A DNA stretch of 64,000 nt from Motiliproteus sp041586735 (GCA_041586735.1 JBFGZQ010000005.1:62001-126000), one strand, 5' to 3'. Shown: positions 19,860-29,543, numbered from the stretch's first letter. The notes: generated by a model from the letters alone, not told the origin. Numbers and translations are program-made.

Positions 19860-20522
19860 CTACGGCCTCTTAAGGCATCTTGCGGGTATTCCTCCCCACA
19901 CTTCACCGGCACCGATCTGGATGCCTTCGGTGACTACCGCCCCGGCCGAAACGATAGCGCCGTCGCCGATGTAGACACCGGCCATCACGGTTGCTTTAGC
20001 ACCGATGGTGACGTTATTGCCGATAGTGATTCTGGCAAGCGCCAATCTTGACCCTTCGATAGAGTGGGAGAACAGCACTGCGTCATGGCCGATGATAGTA
20101 TTGGCGCCGATATCGGTTAGAGGCGGATCGAGAATGGCGCCCCCGCTGTAGGTATTGACCCCCAGTCGTGCGCCTAGGGCTTGATAGATCACCCGCATCA
20201 GCGGGGTGGGCAGAAAATAGGTACGGATAATGGGGTAGAAGAAGATGACATAGAAGAGAGTGTCGACGTGCATCACGAATTCTTCCCGGGAATGTTCGGT
20301 AATCTCTCCCTCCGTCAAGGGCGTTAGCCACAAAAATATACGGTAGACTAGAAACAGATAGAGGTACAGGGTGATAACTCCGGCTATAACTAGGATAACT
20401 CCGCGAAAGTCGCCCAATGGCAGGCTGCCCAGCAGCAAGCTAGTAGTCAGGATACTTAAGGTGAGAGCCAGTCCGAACAGGGCAGAAAAAGTCAGGATTT
20501 GAAGAGCGGTTATCTTACGCAT
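19860..20522 (-). CDS. Membrane-linked hexapeptide-repeat acyltransferase
   Basis: Protein of 220 aa. Two or three hydrophobic helices at the N-terminus are followed by a left-handed beta-helix built of hexapeptide repeats (IGANTIIGHDAVLFSHSIEG, ITIGNNVTIGAKATVMAGVYIGDGAIVSAGAVV). The end reads GGIPARCLKRP, usual in acetyltransferases. The membrane helices plus beta-helix resemble the Pls/PosA-type domains found with peptide synthetases. It is the last gene of a three-gene operon with the glycosyltransferase and ThiF-nitroreductase and may acylate their product. Confidence 0.8.
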   Translation of the reverse strand: MRKITALQILTFSALFGLALTLSILTTSLLLGSLPLGDFRGVILVIAGVITLYLYLFLVYRIFLWLTPLTEGEITEHSREEFVMHVDTLFYVIFFYPIIRTYFLPTPLMRVIYQALGARLGVNTYSGGAILDPPLTDIGANTIIGHDAVLFSHSIEGSRLALARITIGNNVTIGAKATVMAGVYIGDGAIVSAGAVVTEGIQIGAGEVWGGIPARCLKRP

Positions 20523-20546
20523 GATGGGGTCGCTTATTGGTCAGGG

Positions 20547-21827
20547 TCAGTCATGACACGCTGGGATGATGGTGTTTACCAATTTGAGCATGTTGCTTGT
20601 GGCGCTGCAGGCTGTCACTTGGTTTTGCACCTGCACGGTGCGGCCTTGGCACTCTAGATCTCCAAGTATTCGCTCGGTCTCTTGCTTGATACATACGGTG
20701 GATACTTGGCCGGACCGCACCAGTCTGCCCACCCCCGCCTTTTCTAAGTAACCCATATTCAGGTACTGGTCCAGGTTACTGGCGATGCCGATCACCGGCA
20801 CGCCTTCCGACAGCGCTTGTAGGGTGGTGGGGCTGCCGCCGTTGCAGATGACCAGTTTGGCGCGGGCGGCGGCTTGGTCTCCGGGCAGATAATCGGTCAC
20901 AAAGACGTTGGCGGGCCATTCATTGTGCGTTATGCGTCCAACGGTGGCGGCGATGACCGAGATGGGCAGTTTGGCCAGAGCGCTGAGTATCGTCGGTAGC
21001 AGGTTGCTTTGGCCAGAGCTGCCCAGCGTCACATAAACCACCGGCCGGTCCTCGGGAAGCTTGTCCCACCAAGGGGGAAGGGGGATATCGGGGGACCAGT
21101 TGATGGGGCCGATATACTGGTGCGATATCGGGCGGTCAAAGGTGGGGATCAGTTCGGGCAGGTCGGCGTAGAGTACGGTGTCGGCGTCGGTGTAGGTACG
21201 TCGCAGGTCCAGCCCGAGCGATGGCAAGCCGTAGTGTTTTCTGACAAGGTTGAGGGGCCGGGTATGGAGGGCAAAGGCCAGGGGGCGTGCCAACTTAAAC
21301 AGCAGATTGGCCAGGGGGACTCCCAGGGCCCGGGTGATCGACAGTTCGGGAACCCTGTATTGGGGCCGGGCGTAGGGGCTCCAGTAAGCGTTGGTGATCG
21401 CCATGTAGTGGATGCCAGCCAAGCGGGCGCTGATCGATAGAGAGAGACGAAAGTCGCCGACGATAAGGTTAGGGTTGATCGCCTCGATCAGCACAAGGTC
21501 CGCTTCGACGTACTGTTGCAGGCGCTCGGTGCTATAGAGTGGACGGCCGTTGGCCAAGGCGTCCAAAAAAGCCTGACTGTCGATCGACTCGAGCGGATAC
21601 CAGGGGCGCGCCAGTGTGGGGAATAGCTCGCGGTACCTGCCATCGCAGGCGAAATGCACCTCATAACCAGCCGCTTCCAGGGTTTGGGCCAGCACCATGG
21701 GACGAGCCACATGGGCCAGGGTTGCCGCTTCGGCGAAAAACAATACACGGCGTCCTACGTTGGTGGCTGCCGATCCGACGGTGCCGGCTGCTCCTGCTGT
21801 GTTGGCCGCTTCTTTGATGATTGACAT
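20547..21827 (-). CDS. UGT/MGT-family glycosyltransferase with altered donor-site motif
   Basis: Protein of 426 aa of the GT1 type. The N-terminal half begins with RRVLFFAEAATLAHVARPMVLAQTLEAAGYEVHFA, as in macrolide- or carotenoid-type glycosyltransferases. The C-terminal donor site reads VICNGGSPTTLQALSEGVPV followed by DQYLNM. In the family the first motif is usually HGG; here the His is Asn. The start ATG overlaps the stop of the upstream ThiF gene (TGATG), so translation is coupled. It probably transfers a sugar to a small hydrophobic acceptor. Confidence 0.85.
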   Translation of the reverse strand: MSIIKEAANTAGAAGTVGSAATNVGRRVLFFAEAATLAHVARPMVLAQTLEAAGYEVHFACDGRYRELFPTLARPWYPLESIDSQAFLDALANGRPLYSTERLQQYVEADLVLIEAINPNLIVGDFRLSLSISARLAGIHYMAITNAYWSPYARPQYRVPELSITRALGVPLANLLFKLARPLAFALHTRPLNLVRKHYGLPSLGLDLRRTYTDADTVLYADLPELIPTFDRPISHQYIGPINWSPDIPLPPWWDKLPEDRPVVYVTLGSSGQSNLLPTILSALAKLPISVIAATVGRITHNEWPANVFVTDYLPGDQAAARAKLVICNGGSPTTLQALSEGVPVIGIASNLDQYLNMGYLEKAGVGRLVRSGQVSTVCIKQETERILGDLECQGRTVQVQNQVTACSATSNMLKLVNTIIPACHD

Positions 21828-23830
21828 CAATCCACCAGTCGGTCTTGAGATGTATCGTTTTGCGATGCATTGAAGATTAGCAGCGCCCCCAGATCAAGCC
21901 GTGTTGACCGTGACGGGGGTAGGGGGCTGTCGCCAATGCGACCGATAAAAACCGCCCGCTCTGCATCGCCAGACATCAGTCGATCAAATTGCTTCGAACA
22001 TCCCCTAGCCAGCCGTTCCACGGATTCGGTCTGGGTAAATTGTAGCCCTTCGCGCAAGTAACGGGCGAAGATCAACGGCGTCATCTCCGGTTGCAGCCCC
22101 AGCCCAAGTTGGGTGGCGGTGAGCCAGAAGCGCTGCATCGCCCGACCGCCCTGCAGGTAATCATCCGTGGTACGGGGGGGGCTGTCAGCGACGATGGCGA
22201 AGTGGGCCGCGCAGCACAGACCAGGCACTAGATCCAATTGGATTCGGGGGGGCAGGGTGCCCAGCAGGAAACGGTTCATAAAGCGCACTCGCTCCCAGCT
22301 GTCCATGGCCCAGCGCATCAGTTTGGCGGTGAGCGGATCGATGCCCACCGCTTGTTCGGGAATCTTGTCATCGCTGAATTGCTGGCCCCAATCGATAATC
22401 TGGCTGTGTACCGAAAAGGCTTCGGGTAGCGTCAGGCGCACCTTGGCGTTGGCGAACATCAGCCGGGCCGCTTGCCAGCGCCCCGACCAGCCCGTAAACC
22501 AGCGGATCTGGTAACCCTTGGGCAGGCTGGCCTCTAGTTGAGCCTGTTCCTTGGGTGTCAAGGGGCGGGTGCTCATAGCGCGACGCTGCACGCAGCGCAC
22601 CGGCAGATAAGTGGCCAGGGGGCTGGCGGTCACCTCGGGGTCGGGCTGCAGGCCGATGTCGAAGGTGGGGGTCTGATCCGGCAGCGCCGAGCGCTGCTCG
22701 TAGCAGGCGCGCAGGCCCAGGTTGGCGGCGGCGATATCGATCGACACCAATAACCCGCCTATAGCCAGCTGGCTGGCGTGGCCGTCCAGGTCGTAGACCA
22801 CGGTGTTACGGGTATCCGAGCCGTGTACCACAAAGCGGCTGTTATCGATCAGCTCAAAGCGCCAGGGCTGGGTATTGTCGCCGCTAGGGGCCCAGCGGGC
22901 CTGATCCAGTACCTTCTCGGCGGCGGTGACCGGCCGGTAGGGAGCGGGTTTGGCCGGGCGAATCGGCGGTTTCTTGAGTAGCATCTTTTTGCCGATAAAA
23001 AACGCTAGCCGTTGCAGCGGATGGTTATTGCCGCCGGGGCGCCAGGTTTTGGCTAGGCGGTTGCGGTACGCGTCGAAGTGTAGGCCCCAGGGGGCGGCTA
23101 GGACCTTGCCCCGCTTGAGCAGTACCTTAAGTACCTGGCTGGCGGCAGCCCCGGCGCAGAGGTCGCAGGCCATGATGGTGGAGGGGCCTTTGCGGGCGTA
23201 AACGTCGATACGGCTAGGGTCGATCAGATAGCCCTGCTGGATGCGGGCGGGGGTCAGACCGATAAAAAACCGCAGGTACTGTTCCTCTTCGCTGTAGCCT
23301 TCGAGGCGGAAGTACTCTTCGAAGCTCATCTTGCCCGGCAGGAAATTAAGTACCGCCGTACCGATGCCCAAAGGGGCCGCCGTAGTGACGGGAATACCCA
23401 GGCGATTGCAGGCATTAAAGACGGCCTTGCGGGCCTGCAAGGCGAAGAAGTCCAGGCCGTCGACGTACATATCCACATCTTCGAGGAACGTGTCGACGCT
23501 GTCGGCGGAAACCCCCTCGGGAAAGACCCTGATGTCGAGTTCCGGGTTGATGTCCAGGGCCATGTCGATCAGGGTTTGTAGCTTGGGTTCGCCGATGGTG
23601 GATATCTTGGCACCCGCCTGGCGGTTGAAGTTTTCGATATCAAATTTATCGAAGTCTGACAGGGTGAAGGCGCCGATGCCCAGGCGAGTGAGGGTGATCA
23701 GGTGGGCGCCACCGACCCCCCCCATGCCTGCGATCGCTATGCGTTTGCCCCGCAGATACTGCTGCTCAGATTCCGTTACCCAGCCAATATTGCGGGAAAA
23801 TGCGCGGTTGTAATCGAAAGCACTGTTCAT
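21827..23830 (-). CDS. ThiF/E1-like adenylyltransferase fused to a nitroreductase-like domain
   Basis: Two-domain protein of 667 aa. Residues 1-270 form an E1/ThiF adenylation domain with the nucleotide loop IAGMGGVGGAHLITLTRLGIG and the metal-site region SDFDKFDIENFNRQ. From about residue 310 a nitroreductase-like FMN domain begins (LDQARWAPSGDNTQPWRFEL) and runs to near residue 620. The same order is known in mycobacterial Rv1355c (called MoeY), whose function is not established. It leads the operon with the glycosyltransferase and acyltransferase, which suggests a biosynthetic role: activating a carboxyl group and reducing or oxidising the product. Confidence 0.85.
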   Translation of the reverse strand: MNSAFDYNRAFSRNIGWVTESEQQYLRGKRIAIAGMGGVGGAHLITLTRLGIGAFTLSDFDKFDIENFNRQAGAKISTIGEPKLQTLIDMALDINPELDIRVFPEGVSADSVDTFLEDVDMYVDGLDFFALQARKAVFNACNRLGIPVTTAAPLGIGTAVLNFLPGKMSFEEYFRLEGYSEEEQYLRFFIGLTPARIQQGYLIDPSRIDVYARKGPSTIMACDLCAGAAASQVLKVLLKRGKVLAAPWGLHFDAYRNRLAKTWRPGGNNHPLQRLAFFIGKKMLLKKPPIRPAKPAPYRPVTAAEKVLDQARWAPSGDNTQPWRFELIDNSRFVVHGSDTRNTVVYDLDGHASQLAIGGLLVSIDIAAANLGLRACYEQRSALPDQTPTFDIGLQPDPEVTASPLATYLPVRCVQRRAMSTRPLTPKEQAQLEASLPKGYQIRWFTGWSGRWQAARLMFANAKVRLTLPEAFSVHSQIIDWGQQFSDDKIPEQAVGIDPLTAKLMRWAMDSWERVRFMNRFLLGTLPPRIQLDLVPGLCCAAHFAIVADSPPRTTDDYLQGGRAMQRFWLTATQLGLGLQPEMTPLIFARYLREGLQFTQTESVERLARGCSKQFDRLMSGDAERAVFIGRIGDSPLPPSRSTRLDLGALLIFNASQNDTSQDRLVD

Positions 23831-24138
23831 GAGCGGTGGATCCCTCTTACTGATGCCCTGCCCGGGTATTCTGCGCTGGGGCTAACGATAGTGATATTTA
23901 TCTTATGTTAGGTTTGGGGGTTTCGCCGCTCACTCTTATGCCAGCAGTCTCCCCCGCTGTAATAATCGCTGTAAGTTTAGGATAGATATCAGTCGCGGGG
24001 GACAGCAGCGCGGCGGCCCAGTTCTAGCTGTGCTATTAGTATGGTCACCGTTGTGGTTTTGAGTCTGCTGATCTTGTCCTATAACACAGGATGTTGGTAA
24101 CTGTCTGTTGCTCCGGGCTGGATTGAGTATGTAGAAAG
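23831..24138. other. Divergent intergenic region between ThiF and RND operons
   Basis: 308 nt with no supported gene. It should hold the promoters of both operons. TCCCCCGC and GCGGGGGA form a distant inverted repeat near 23950-24003. A weak GG-N10-GC element lies at 24055-24068 ahead of the efflux genes. Confidence 0.45.
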
Positions 24139-25473
24139 GTGAAACTCATTGATTGGATTTTTTTGATGCGCAGGCAACAGATAGTAGGTCCGCTGTTTGC
24201 GGTGCTGGTCCTGGGGCTGTCTATCGGCGGGCTGATCTATTTACAGTCCACTAAACCTATGGCGCCTGTTGTCCAGGAGGAGGAAAAAGCCTGGCCGGTG
24301 AATGTGGCGCCGGTGGTTTACGACGCGCACCGGCCACAGCTGACCCTTTTGGGGCACGTGGAATCGCCCCGTGTCAGCCGTATGAGCGCGGCGGTAGAGG
24401 CCGATGTGCTGGAGGTCTATGCCAACGAGGGACAACGGATCGAGGCAGCGTCGCTGTTGGTCACCCTGGACCCCGCCGAGACCGCTTTGACTCTGTTGTT
24501 ACGGGAGGCTGAGATAGAAGGGCTGGAGGCTCAGGTTCAGATCGAAAACAACACTAACAAGGCGACCCTCGCGGCGATTGTCAGTGAAAAGCGACTATTT
24601 GAGCTCAATAGCGCGGGGGTAGAGCGGGAGCAGAAGCTGATTAAGCAGAAGTTGGGAGCAGAAAGTCGCTTGGATAGTTCGCAAATTTTGCTAGAAAAGC
24701 AGTCGCTGGCTCTCAATGCGCGGCAGCTGGAGTTGACCAATCACAACGCTAAACTTAAACAGTTACAGGCCGATCTGAAACGCGCCCGATCGCACCTGGC
24801 ACGGGCGGTGTTAGATCGCGATCGTACCCGAATTGTGGCTCCTTTTTCAGGGCGTATCAGCAAGTTGCATGTGTCACCGGGGGAGCGGGTGAACCCTGGC
24901 AGCCCGGTCATCGATATCTACGCCGCGGACCGGCTCGAAATCCGCGCGTTGATCCCCGAACGCTACTTAACTGCCGTGACTCTGGGGTTACGCGCGGGGG
25001 GAACGGTCCGAGCCTGGACGACCCATCTAGGTGAGCACCTCGAGCTTGCTCTGGACCGGTTTGCCGGTACCGTGGATCAAGCCCGAGGAGGCACCGATGG
25101 TATTTTTACCATCATCGGAGAAGCGGCCGAACTGCCCCTGGGCAAGGCGATGCCGATCACCCTGGACCTGCCACCGATTCCCAATACTTTGGGCCTGCCG
25201 ATGCAGGCGTTGTTTAGCGATAACCGCGTCTATAAGGTAGTGGATGACCGGTTAGAAGTTGTCGGTATTAAGAAACTCGGTGAGGGGCTGAGCCAGAATG
25301 GCGCAGCCATGGTTATCGCCCAGAGCTCAGGGCTGAGGCCGGGGGATCTCTATCTCACCACCCAGCTCCCCAATCCGGTTACCGGACTTAAGGTCAGGGT
25401 GATCAACGTCTTCGGTGTTCAAGGCCGAGATCAAGGGTCTGGCCAAGATTCTGAGCAGGAGTCGCGTCCGTGA
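24139..25473 (+). CDS. RND efflux periplasmic adaptor (membrane fusion protein)
   Basis: Adaptor of 444 aa that would join an RND pump to an outer-membrane channel. It has one N-terminal membrane helix (VGPLFAVLVLGLSIGGLIYL), a biotinyl-lipoyl half (DVLEVYANEGQRI), a long coiled-coil hairpin from about residue 120 to 225, the second lipoyl half (IVAPFSGRISKLHVSPGERV) and beta-barrel domains. The start is uncertain: GTG at 24139 or ATG at 24166. The next gene overlaps its stop by 4 nt. Confidence 0.88.
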   Translation: MKLIDWIFLMRRQQIVGPLFAVLVLGLSIGGLIYLQSTKPMAPVVQEEEKAWPVNVAPVVYDAHRPQLTLLGHVESPRVSRMSAAVEADVLEVYANEGQRIEAASLLVTLDPAETALTLLLREAEIEGLEAQVQIENNTNKATLAAIVSEKRLFELNSAGVEREQKLIKQKLGAESRLDSSQILLEKQSLALNARQLELTNHNAKLKQLQADLKRARSHLARAVLDRDRTRIVAPFSGRISKLHVSPGERVNPGSPVIDIYAADRLEIRALIPERYLTAVTLGLRAGGTVRAWTTHLGEHLELALDRFAGTVDQARGGTDGIFTIIGEAAELPLGKAMPITLDLPPIPNTLGLPMQALFSDNRVYKVVDDRLEVVGIKKLGEGLSQNGAAMVIAQSSGLRPGDLYLTTQLPNPVTGLKVRVINVFGVQGRDQGSGQDSEQESRP

Positions 25474-28400
25474 CCACGCCTAGCCTGTCGGAGAGGGCAG
25501 AAGAACAAGGAGTAACAAGGGGCGTGATCGCCTTTTTTGTTCGACACCGGGTTGCCGCCAACCTGCTGATGCTGATCATGCTGATCACCGGGGCGGTAGG
25601 GCTATTGCGATTGAGTGCGCAATCGCTACCGAGTTTTCCCCTGAACTTTGTTATCGTCCAGGTGGAGTGGCCGGGGGCCGCGGCCGAAGATGTGGAGCAG
25701 TCCATTACCACCCCTCTGGAGCAGGAGTTACGTAACCTTGATCGCCTCAAGGAGATGCGCTCGACCTCCGCCATCGGTTTTGCCTATATCGCTCTGGAAT
25801 TCAAGACCGGCACCCCTATGGGGGAGGCTTTGGATCAGGTCAACAACCTTGTTAGTCAGGTCAGAAACTTGCCGCTTAAGGCCAAAGAGCCTCAGGTCAG
25901 TAAGTTCTTTTACAAGGAGGAGGTCGCGACTTTAGTGGTTTCTAGCCGGGGAGATTTCAGTGAAACCCGGGCGCTGGTTCACCGCTTCGAGCGGGAACTG
26001 TTAGACCGAGGGATCGCCAAGATCGACTTTTTCGGCCTGCCCGAGCAGGAGTTGCTGATCCAGGTCGGGGTGGAGCAGCTCAGCAACCTCAAGCTCTCCC
26101 TCGTGGATCTGGGTAATAAAATTCTCTCCCACAGTCAGGATATACCGGCGGGTGTCGCCGGGAAATCGGTGGCTGGCCGCGAGCTGCGCGGGCTGGAACA
26201 GGCTCGTGATGTACCCGCTTTTGAACAGTTGCCGGTGGTCAGTGACCGATCGGGGCGGTTGCTCCGTGTCGGAGATATCGCCGAAGTGGAGAAGCGGCCC
26301 CGCAGCAATGCAGTGCAGGTCTTTTATAACGGCCAACCGGCGGTGGAGATGCAGCTACTGCGTTTTGCCCAGGTTGACTCCCTCAAAATGGCTGAGGTGT
26401 TGGATCTATGGCTGAAAGAGACTCGGCCCACGCTGCCTGATGCCGTGGAGATCCAAGTTTACAACGAGGCCTGGGCGCTGATCGAGGAGCGAATCAATCT
26501 GTTGCTGGTCAACGGCCTCACCGGTTTGATTCTGGTGGTCGCGGTGCTTTACCTGTTCCTCAACGGCCGAGTGGCCTTCTGGGTGGCGGCCGGAATCCCG
26601 GTTGCTTATCTAGGCGCCTTCTATCTGCTCCATATCTTCGGCGCCAGTATCGACATGGTTAGCCTGTTTGCGCTGGTAATGGCGCTGGGGATTATCGTTG
26701 ATGACGCCATCGTGGTGGGTGAAGATGCCTACAGCCGGTTTCAGGGCGGTAAGAGCGCCCTAGCGGCTGCCGAAGGAGGTGCGCAGCGCATGTGGGTCCC
26801 CGTCCTCTCCTCGTCTCTGAGCACTATCGCCGCCTTCCTGCCGCTGATGCTGATTTCCGGAATGATCGGCGATATCCTCTTTGTTATTCCCTTGGTGATT
26901 ATCTGCGTGATCCTGGCTTCCCTAGCGGAAAGTTTCCTGATTCTACCCCATCACTTAAAGACCAGTCTGGCAAAAGCGCCCCCTACACAGGTCCGAAAGG
27001 GCGGTTTTGACCGTTGGCTTGAACGTTTCCGCGAGGGGGCTTATCGCAAACTGGTGACCTGGGTCCTGCGGCAGCGGATGGCGACACTTACCCTGGTGAT
27101 CGCTAGTTTTGTCTTGAGTATCGGTCTGCTTCTGGGGGGACGGGTTCCCTTCACCTTTTTTGTTGCTCCGGCCGGTACGGCGGTTAGCGCTAATGTAAAG
27201 TTTGCGGCTAGTACCCCTCCAGAACAGGTGGCTGCATTCGCTCAACGGATGGAGGCGATGGTGTGGCAAGTGAACGACGATCTGAAACAGCAATACAGCG
27301 TTGATCAAGATATTGTGCGATTGGCAGTCGTGCGCCGGAATATGGCTTTGTTTGAATTTGCCCCCGGACTGGGCTTCACCACGGGTGAGCAGTACGCCAT
27401 GGTGCAGGTGGAGCTGGCACAGCCAGATTTTCGCCCTGTCAGCAATCAGGTGTTTATCGATGCCTGGCGGGAGGCTCTGGAGCTGCCGCCGGGCGTTGAA
27501 CAGCTGGTCATCAAGGAGGCTCTGGAGGGACCTCCTGGCCGTGATATCGATATTTTTCTGGCAGGGTCTGATAGTGGTTTGCTCAAGGGTGCTGCGGAGC
27601 AGTTGGTGGCTGAATTAGGGGCTTACAGCGGCGTTTATAATATCCGTGATGATCTACCCTACGGTAAAGAACAGCTGATTTATGAGCTGTCCCCCCTAGG
27701 GGAATCTCTAGGGCTGGATATCTCTCAGGTGGGGCGGCAGCTGCAGGCGGCCTTTGATGGTTTTATACTGCAGAGCTACTACGAGGGGCCGGATGAAGTC
27801 GAAGTGAAAATTACCCTGCCCGATGAGGAGCGGCACCAGTACCGGCGGTTGGATCAATTGCCGATCGTGACTCCTGCCGGTGAGGTGGTGCCGCTCTCCA
27901 ACGTGGTTAACTTTAGAGTACAGCGCGGCACCGAGTTGTTGCGCCATACACAGGGGCTGCTGGGGGTTCATATCACTGCAGATGTGAACGCGGTGCTGAC
28001 CAACGCCAATAAGGTGGTCGAGGCCCTCGCCCATGAAGTGATCCCCCAGGTGATCGCCCGCTTCGGGGTCACCGCAGAGTTGAAAGGGCGGGCCCAGGAA
28101 CAGGCCGAAACCGGTGCCGATATGGCGGTGGGGGCCGTGCTGGGTGTGTCATTGATTTATATGATCCTAGCCTGGGTCTTCGCCTCGTACAGCTGGCCCC
28201 TGGCGGTGATGGTCACCGTGCCCCTGAGTCTGGCCGGCGCCATTTTCGGGCACTGGATTCTGGGGATCGATATGACGTTACTGTCGATATTCGGCTTCTT
28301 CGGCCTCTCGGGCATCGTCATCAACGATGCGATTATTCTGATCTCTGGCTATAAAGAACTGAGAGAGCAGGGGGTCCCAGTGGATGAGGCGATCGTAGAG

Positions 28401-28670
28401 TCATCCTGCAGGCGTTTTCGAGCGGTGGTGTTGACATCCCTGACCACCATCGCCGGGCTGCTGCCGTTAATAGTTGACTCGTCGACCCAAGCACAGTTTC
28501 TCAAACCCATGGCGGTGTCGATCTGTTTTGGTCTCGCGTTCGCGACGCTGTTGGTGTTAATTGTGATACCCCTGTTGTTGTCCTATATTGAAGCTGTCAC
28601 CGCATTTTTGGATCTTCGTTCTCAGTGGTTTTATAAATATGTCAGGCGGGGGCGCGGTAAAACAGGCTGA
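25470..28670 (+). CDS. RND efflux pump permease (AcrB/HAE1-like)
   Basis: Inner-membrane pump of 1066 aa with twelve helices and two large periplasmic loops. The N-terminus FFVRHRVAANLLMLIMLITGAVGLLRL and the motif GAAAEDVEQSITTPLEQEL are typical. Helix 4 carries the proton-relay Asp pair (LGIIVDDAIVVGEDA) and helix 10 has FFGLSGIVINDAIILISG. It starts with GTG overlapping the adaptor gene (GTGA). No outer-membrane channel gene is adjacent, so it probably uses one encoded elsewhere. The substrate may be the product of the divergent operon; inference. Confidence 0.9.
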   Translation: MTTPSLSERAEEQGVTRGVIAFFVRHRVAANLLMLIMLITGAVGLLRLSAQSLPSFPLNFVIVQVEWPGAAAEDVEQSITTPLEQELRNLDRLKEMRSTSAIGFAYIALEFKTGTPMGEALDQVNNLVSQVRNLPLKAKEPQVSKFFYKEEVATLVVSSRGDFSETRALVHRFERELLDRGIAKIDFFGLPEQELLIQVGVEQLSNLKLSLVDLGNKILSHSQDIPAGVAGKSVAGRELRGLEQARDVPAFEQLPVVSDRSGRLLRVGDIAEVEKRPRSNAVQVFYNGQPAVEMQLLRFAQVDSLKMAEVLDLWLKETRPTLPDAVEIQVYNEAWALIEERINLLLVNGLTGLILVVAVLYLFLNGRVAFWVAAGIPVAYLGAFYLLHIFGASIDMVSLFALVMALGIIVDDAIVVGEDAYSRFQGGKSALAAAEGGAQRMWVPVLSSSLSTIAAFLPLMLISGMIGDILFVIPLVIICVILASLAESFLILPHHLKTSLAKAPPTQVRKGGFDRWLERFREGAYRKLVTWVLRQRMATLTLVIASFVLSIGLLLGGRVPFTFFVAPAGTAVSANVKFAASTPPEQVAAFAQRMEAMVWQVNDDLKQQYSVDQDIVRLAVVRRNMALFEFAPGLGFTTGEQYAMVQVELAQPDFRPVSNQVFIDAWREALELPPGVEQLVIKEALEGPPGRDIDIFLAGSDSGLLKGAAEQLVAELGAYSGVYNIRDDLPYGKEQLIYELSPLGESLGLDISQVGRQLQAAFDGFILQSYYEGPDEVEVKITLPDEERHQYRRLDQLPIVTPAGEVVPLSNVVNFRVQRGTELLRHTQGLLGVHITADVNAVLTNANKVVEALAHEVIPQVIARFGVTAELKGRAQEQAETGADMAVGAVLGVSLIYMILAWVFASYSWPLAVMVTVPLSLAGAIFGHWILGIDMTLLSIFGFFGLSGIVINDAIILISGYKELREQGVPVDEAIVESSCRRFRAVVLTSLTTIAGLLPLIVDSSTQAQFLKPMAVSICFGLAFATLLVLIVIPLLLSYIEAVTAFLDLRSQWFYKYVRRGRGKTG

Positions 28671-28790
28671 CCTATCTGCTACCGAATATTTTTTATGCGG
28701 ATGAAGGGGTGTTGATGAATTTCGCGGTTAAGGACCCCGGTCGTTGCACTTTCTACAGAGTGACTAGCTGAAATCGGAGATATTACATAA

Positions 28791-29543
28791 ATGGACCAGT
28801 TAGCTGAAAAGTTTATAAAGTATTTCAGTGTTGTCTCAGCTGATACCGAAGCGTTACGCGAGGAGGCCTATAAGATCCGTTATAACGTCTATTGTGACGA
28901 GCTGGAGTATGAAGATAAAACGGCCTTTCCCAATAAGATGGAGCGTGACGGATTCGATAGTTTTTCAGATCATATCTTATTACTGCATAGAAACAGTGGG
29001 GCCTATGCCGGCACTGTGCGTCTAGTGCGTCCCTCCGCTGCTGTTCCAGGACAAATCTTGCCAATGGAGCAGTTTTGCCTGCATGCCTTGAATCCTGAAA
29101 CTATACAAGTCCTGAACACATACCGCGACACGACGGCGGAGGTTTCCCGTCTGGCTGTTCCAGCGTTTTTCCGTCGCAGAACAGGAGAGGAGAAGCGCGC
29201 ATTTGTCATTGACGGCCTACGGACCTATCTATCTGACGACGATATCGCCCACTTTCCCTATATCGCTATTGGCCTCTATCTTGCCTGTGCAGTGATTTTT
29301 ATGAAGGAGCTGGACTATATTCAGGTCATGATGGAGCCAAGACTGGCACGTCATATGGGGCGTGTGGGTATTTTATTTCAACCGGCGGGTGAGTTGGTAG
29401 ATTTTCACGGTAAGCGAGCGCCGTTTTATATCACCCCAGATATCTTTTCTGAAAACCTCAAGCCTCATATGTCTGCACTCTACGAAGCCATTGAGGAGCA
29501 GTTGTTGCCGCAGTTGCTAAAGTCAGAGCGGCTACCGAAATAA
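28791..29543 (+). CDS. PEP-CTERM/exosortase-associated acyltransferase (LuxI-like GNAT)
   Basis: Protein of 250 aa of the family found only with exosortase systems and related to acyl-homoserine lactone synthases. Visible patterns are LREEAYKIRYNVYCDELEYED, DGFDSFSDHILLLHR, GTVRLVRPS, LPMEQFC and TAEVSRLAVPAFFRRR, with the Arg/Asp/Glu positions of the autoinducer-synthase fold. It would move an acyl group to an amino acid or similar acceptor; the true substrate is unknown. It follows the RND genes and precedes the protease-PrsK-PrsR operon. Confidence 0.85.
   Translation: MDQLAEKFIKYFSVVSADTEALREEAYKIRYNVYCDELEYEDKTAFPNKMERDGFDSFSDHILLLHRNSGAYAGTVRLVRPSAAVPGQILPMEQFCLHALNPETIQVLNTYRDTTAEVSRLAVPAFFRRRTGEEKRAFVIDGLRTYLSDDDIAHFPYIAIGLYLACAVIFMKELDYIQVMMEPRLARHMGRVGILFQPAGELVDFHGKRAPFYITPDIFSENLKPHMSALYEAIEEQLLPQLLKSERLPK

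Noticed and set aside
24055..24068. Sigma-54-like element before the RND adaptor gene
   Set aside because: GG and GC are ten bases apart, but the rest agrees poorly with the consensus (about 7 of 12).
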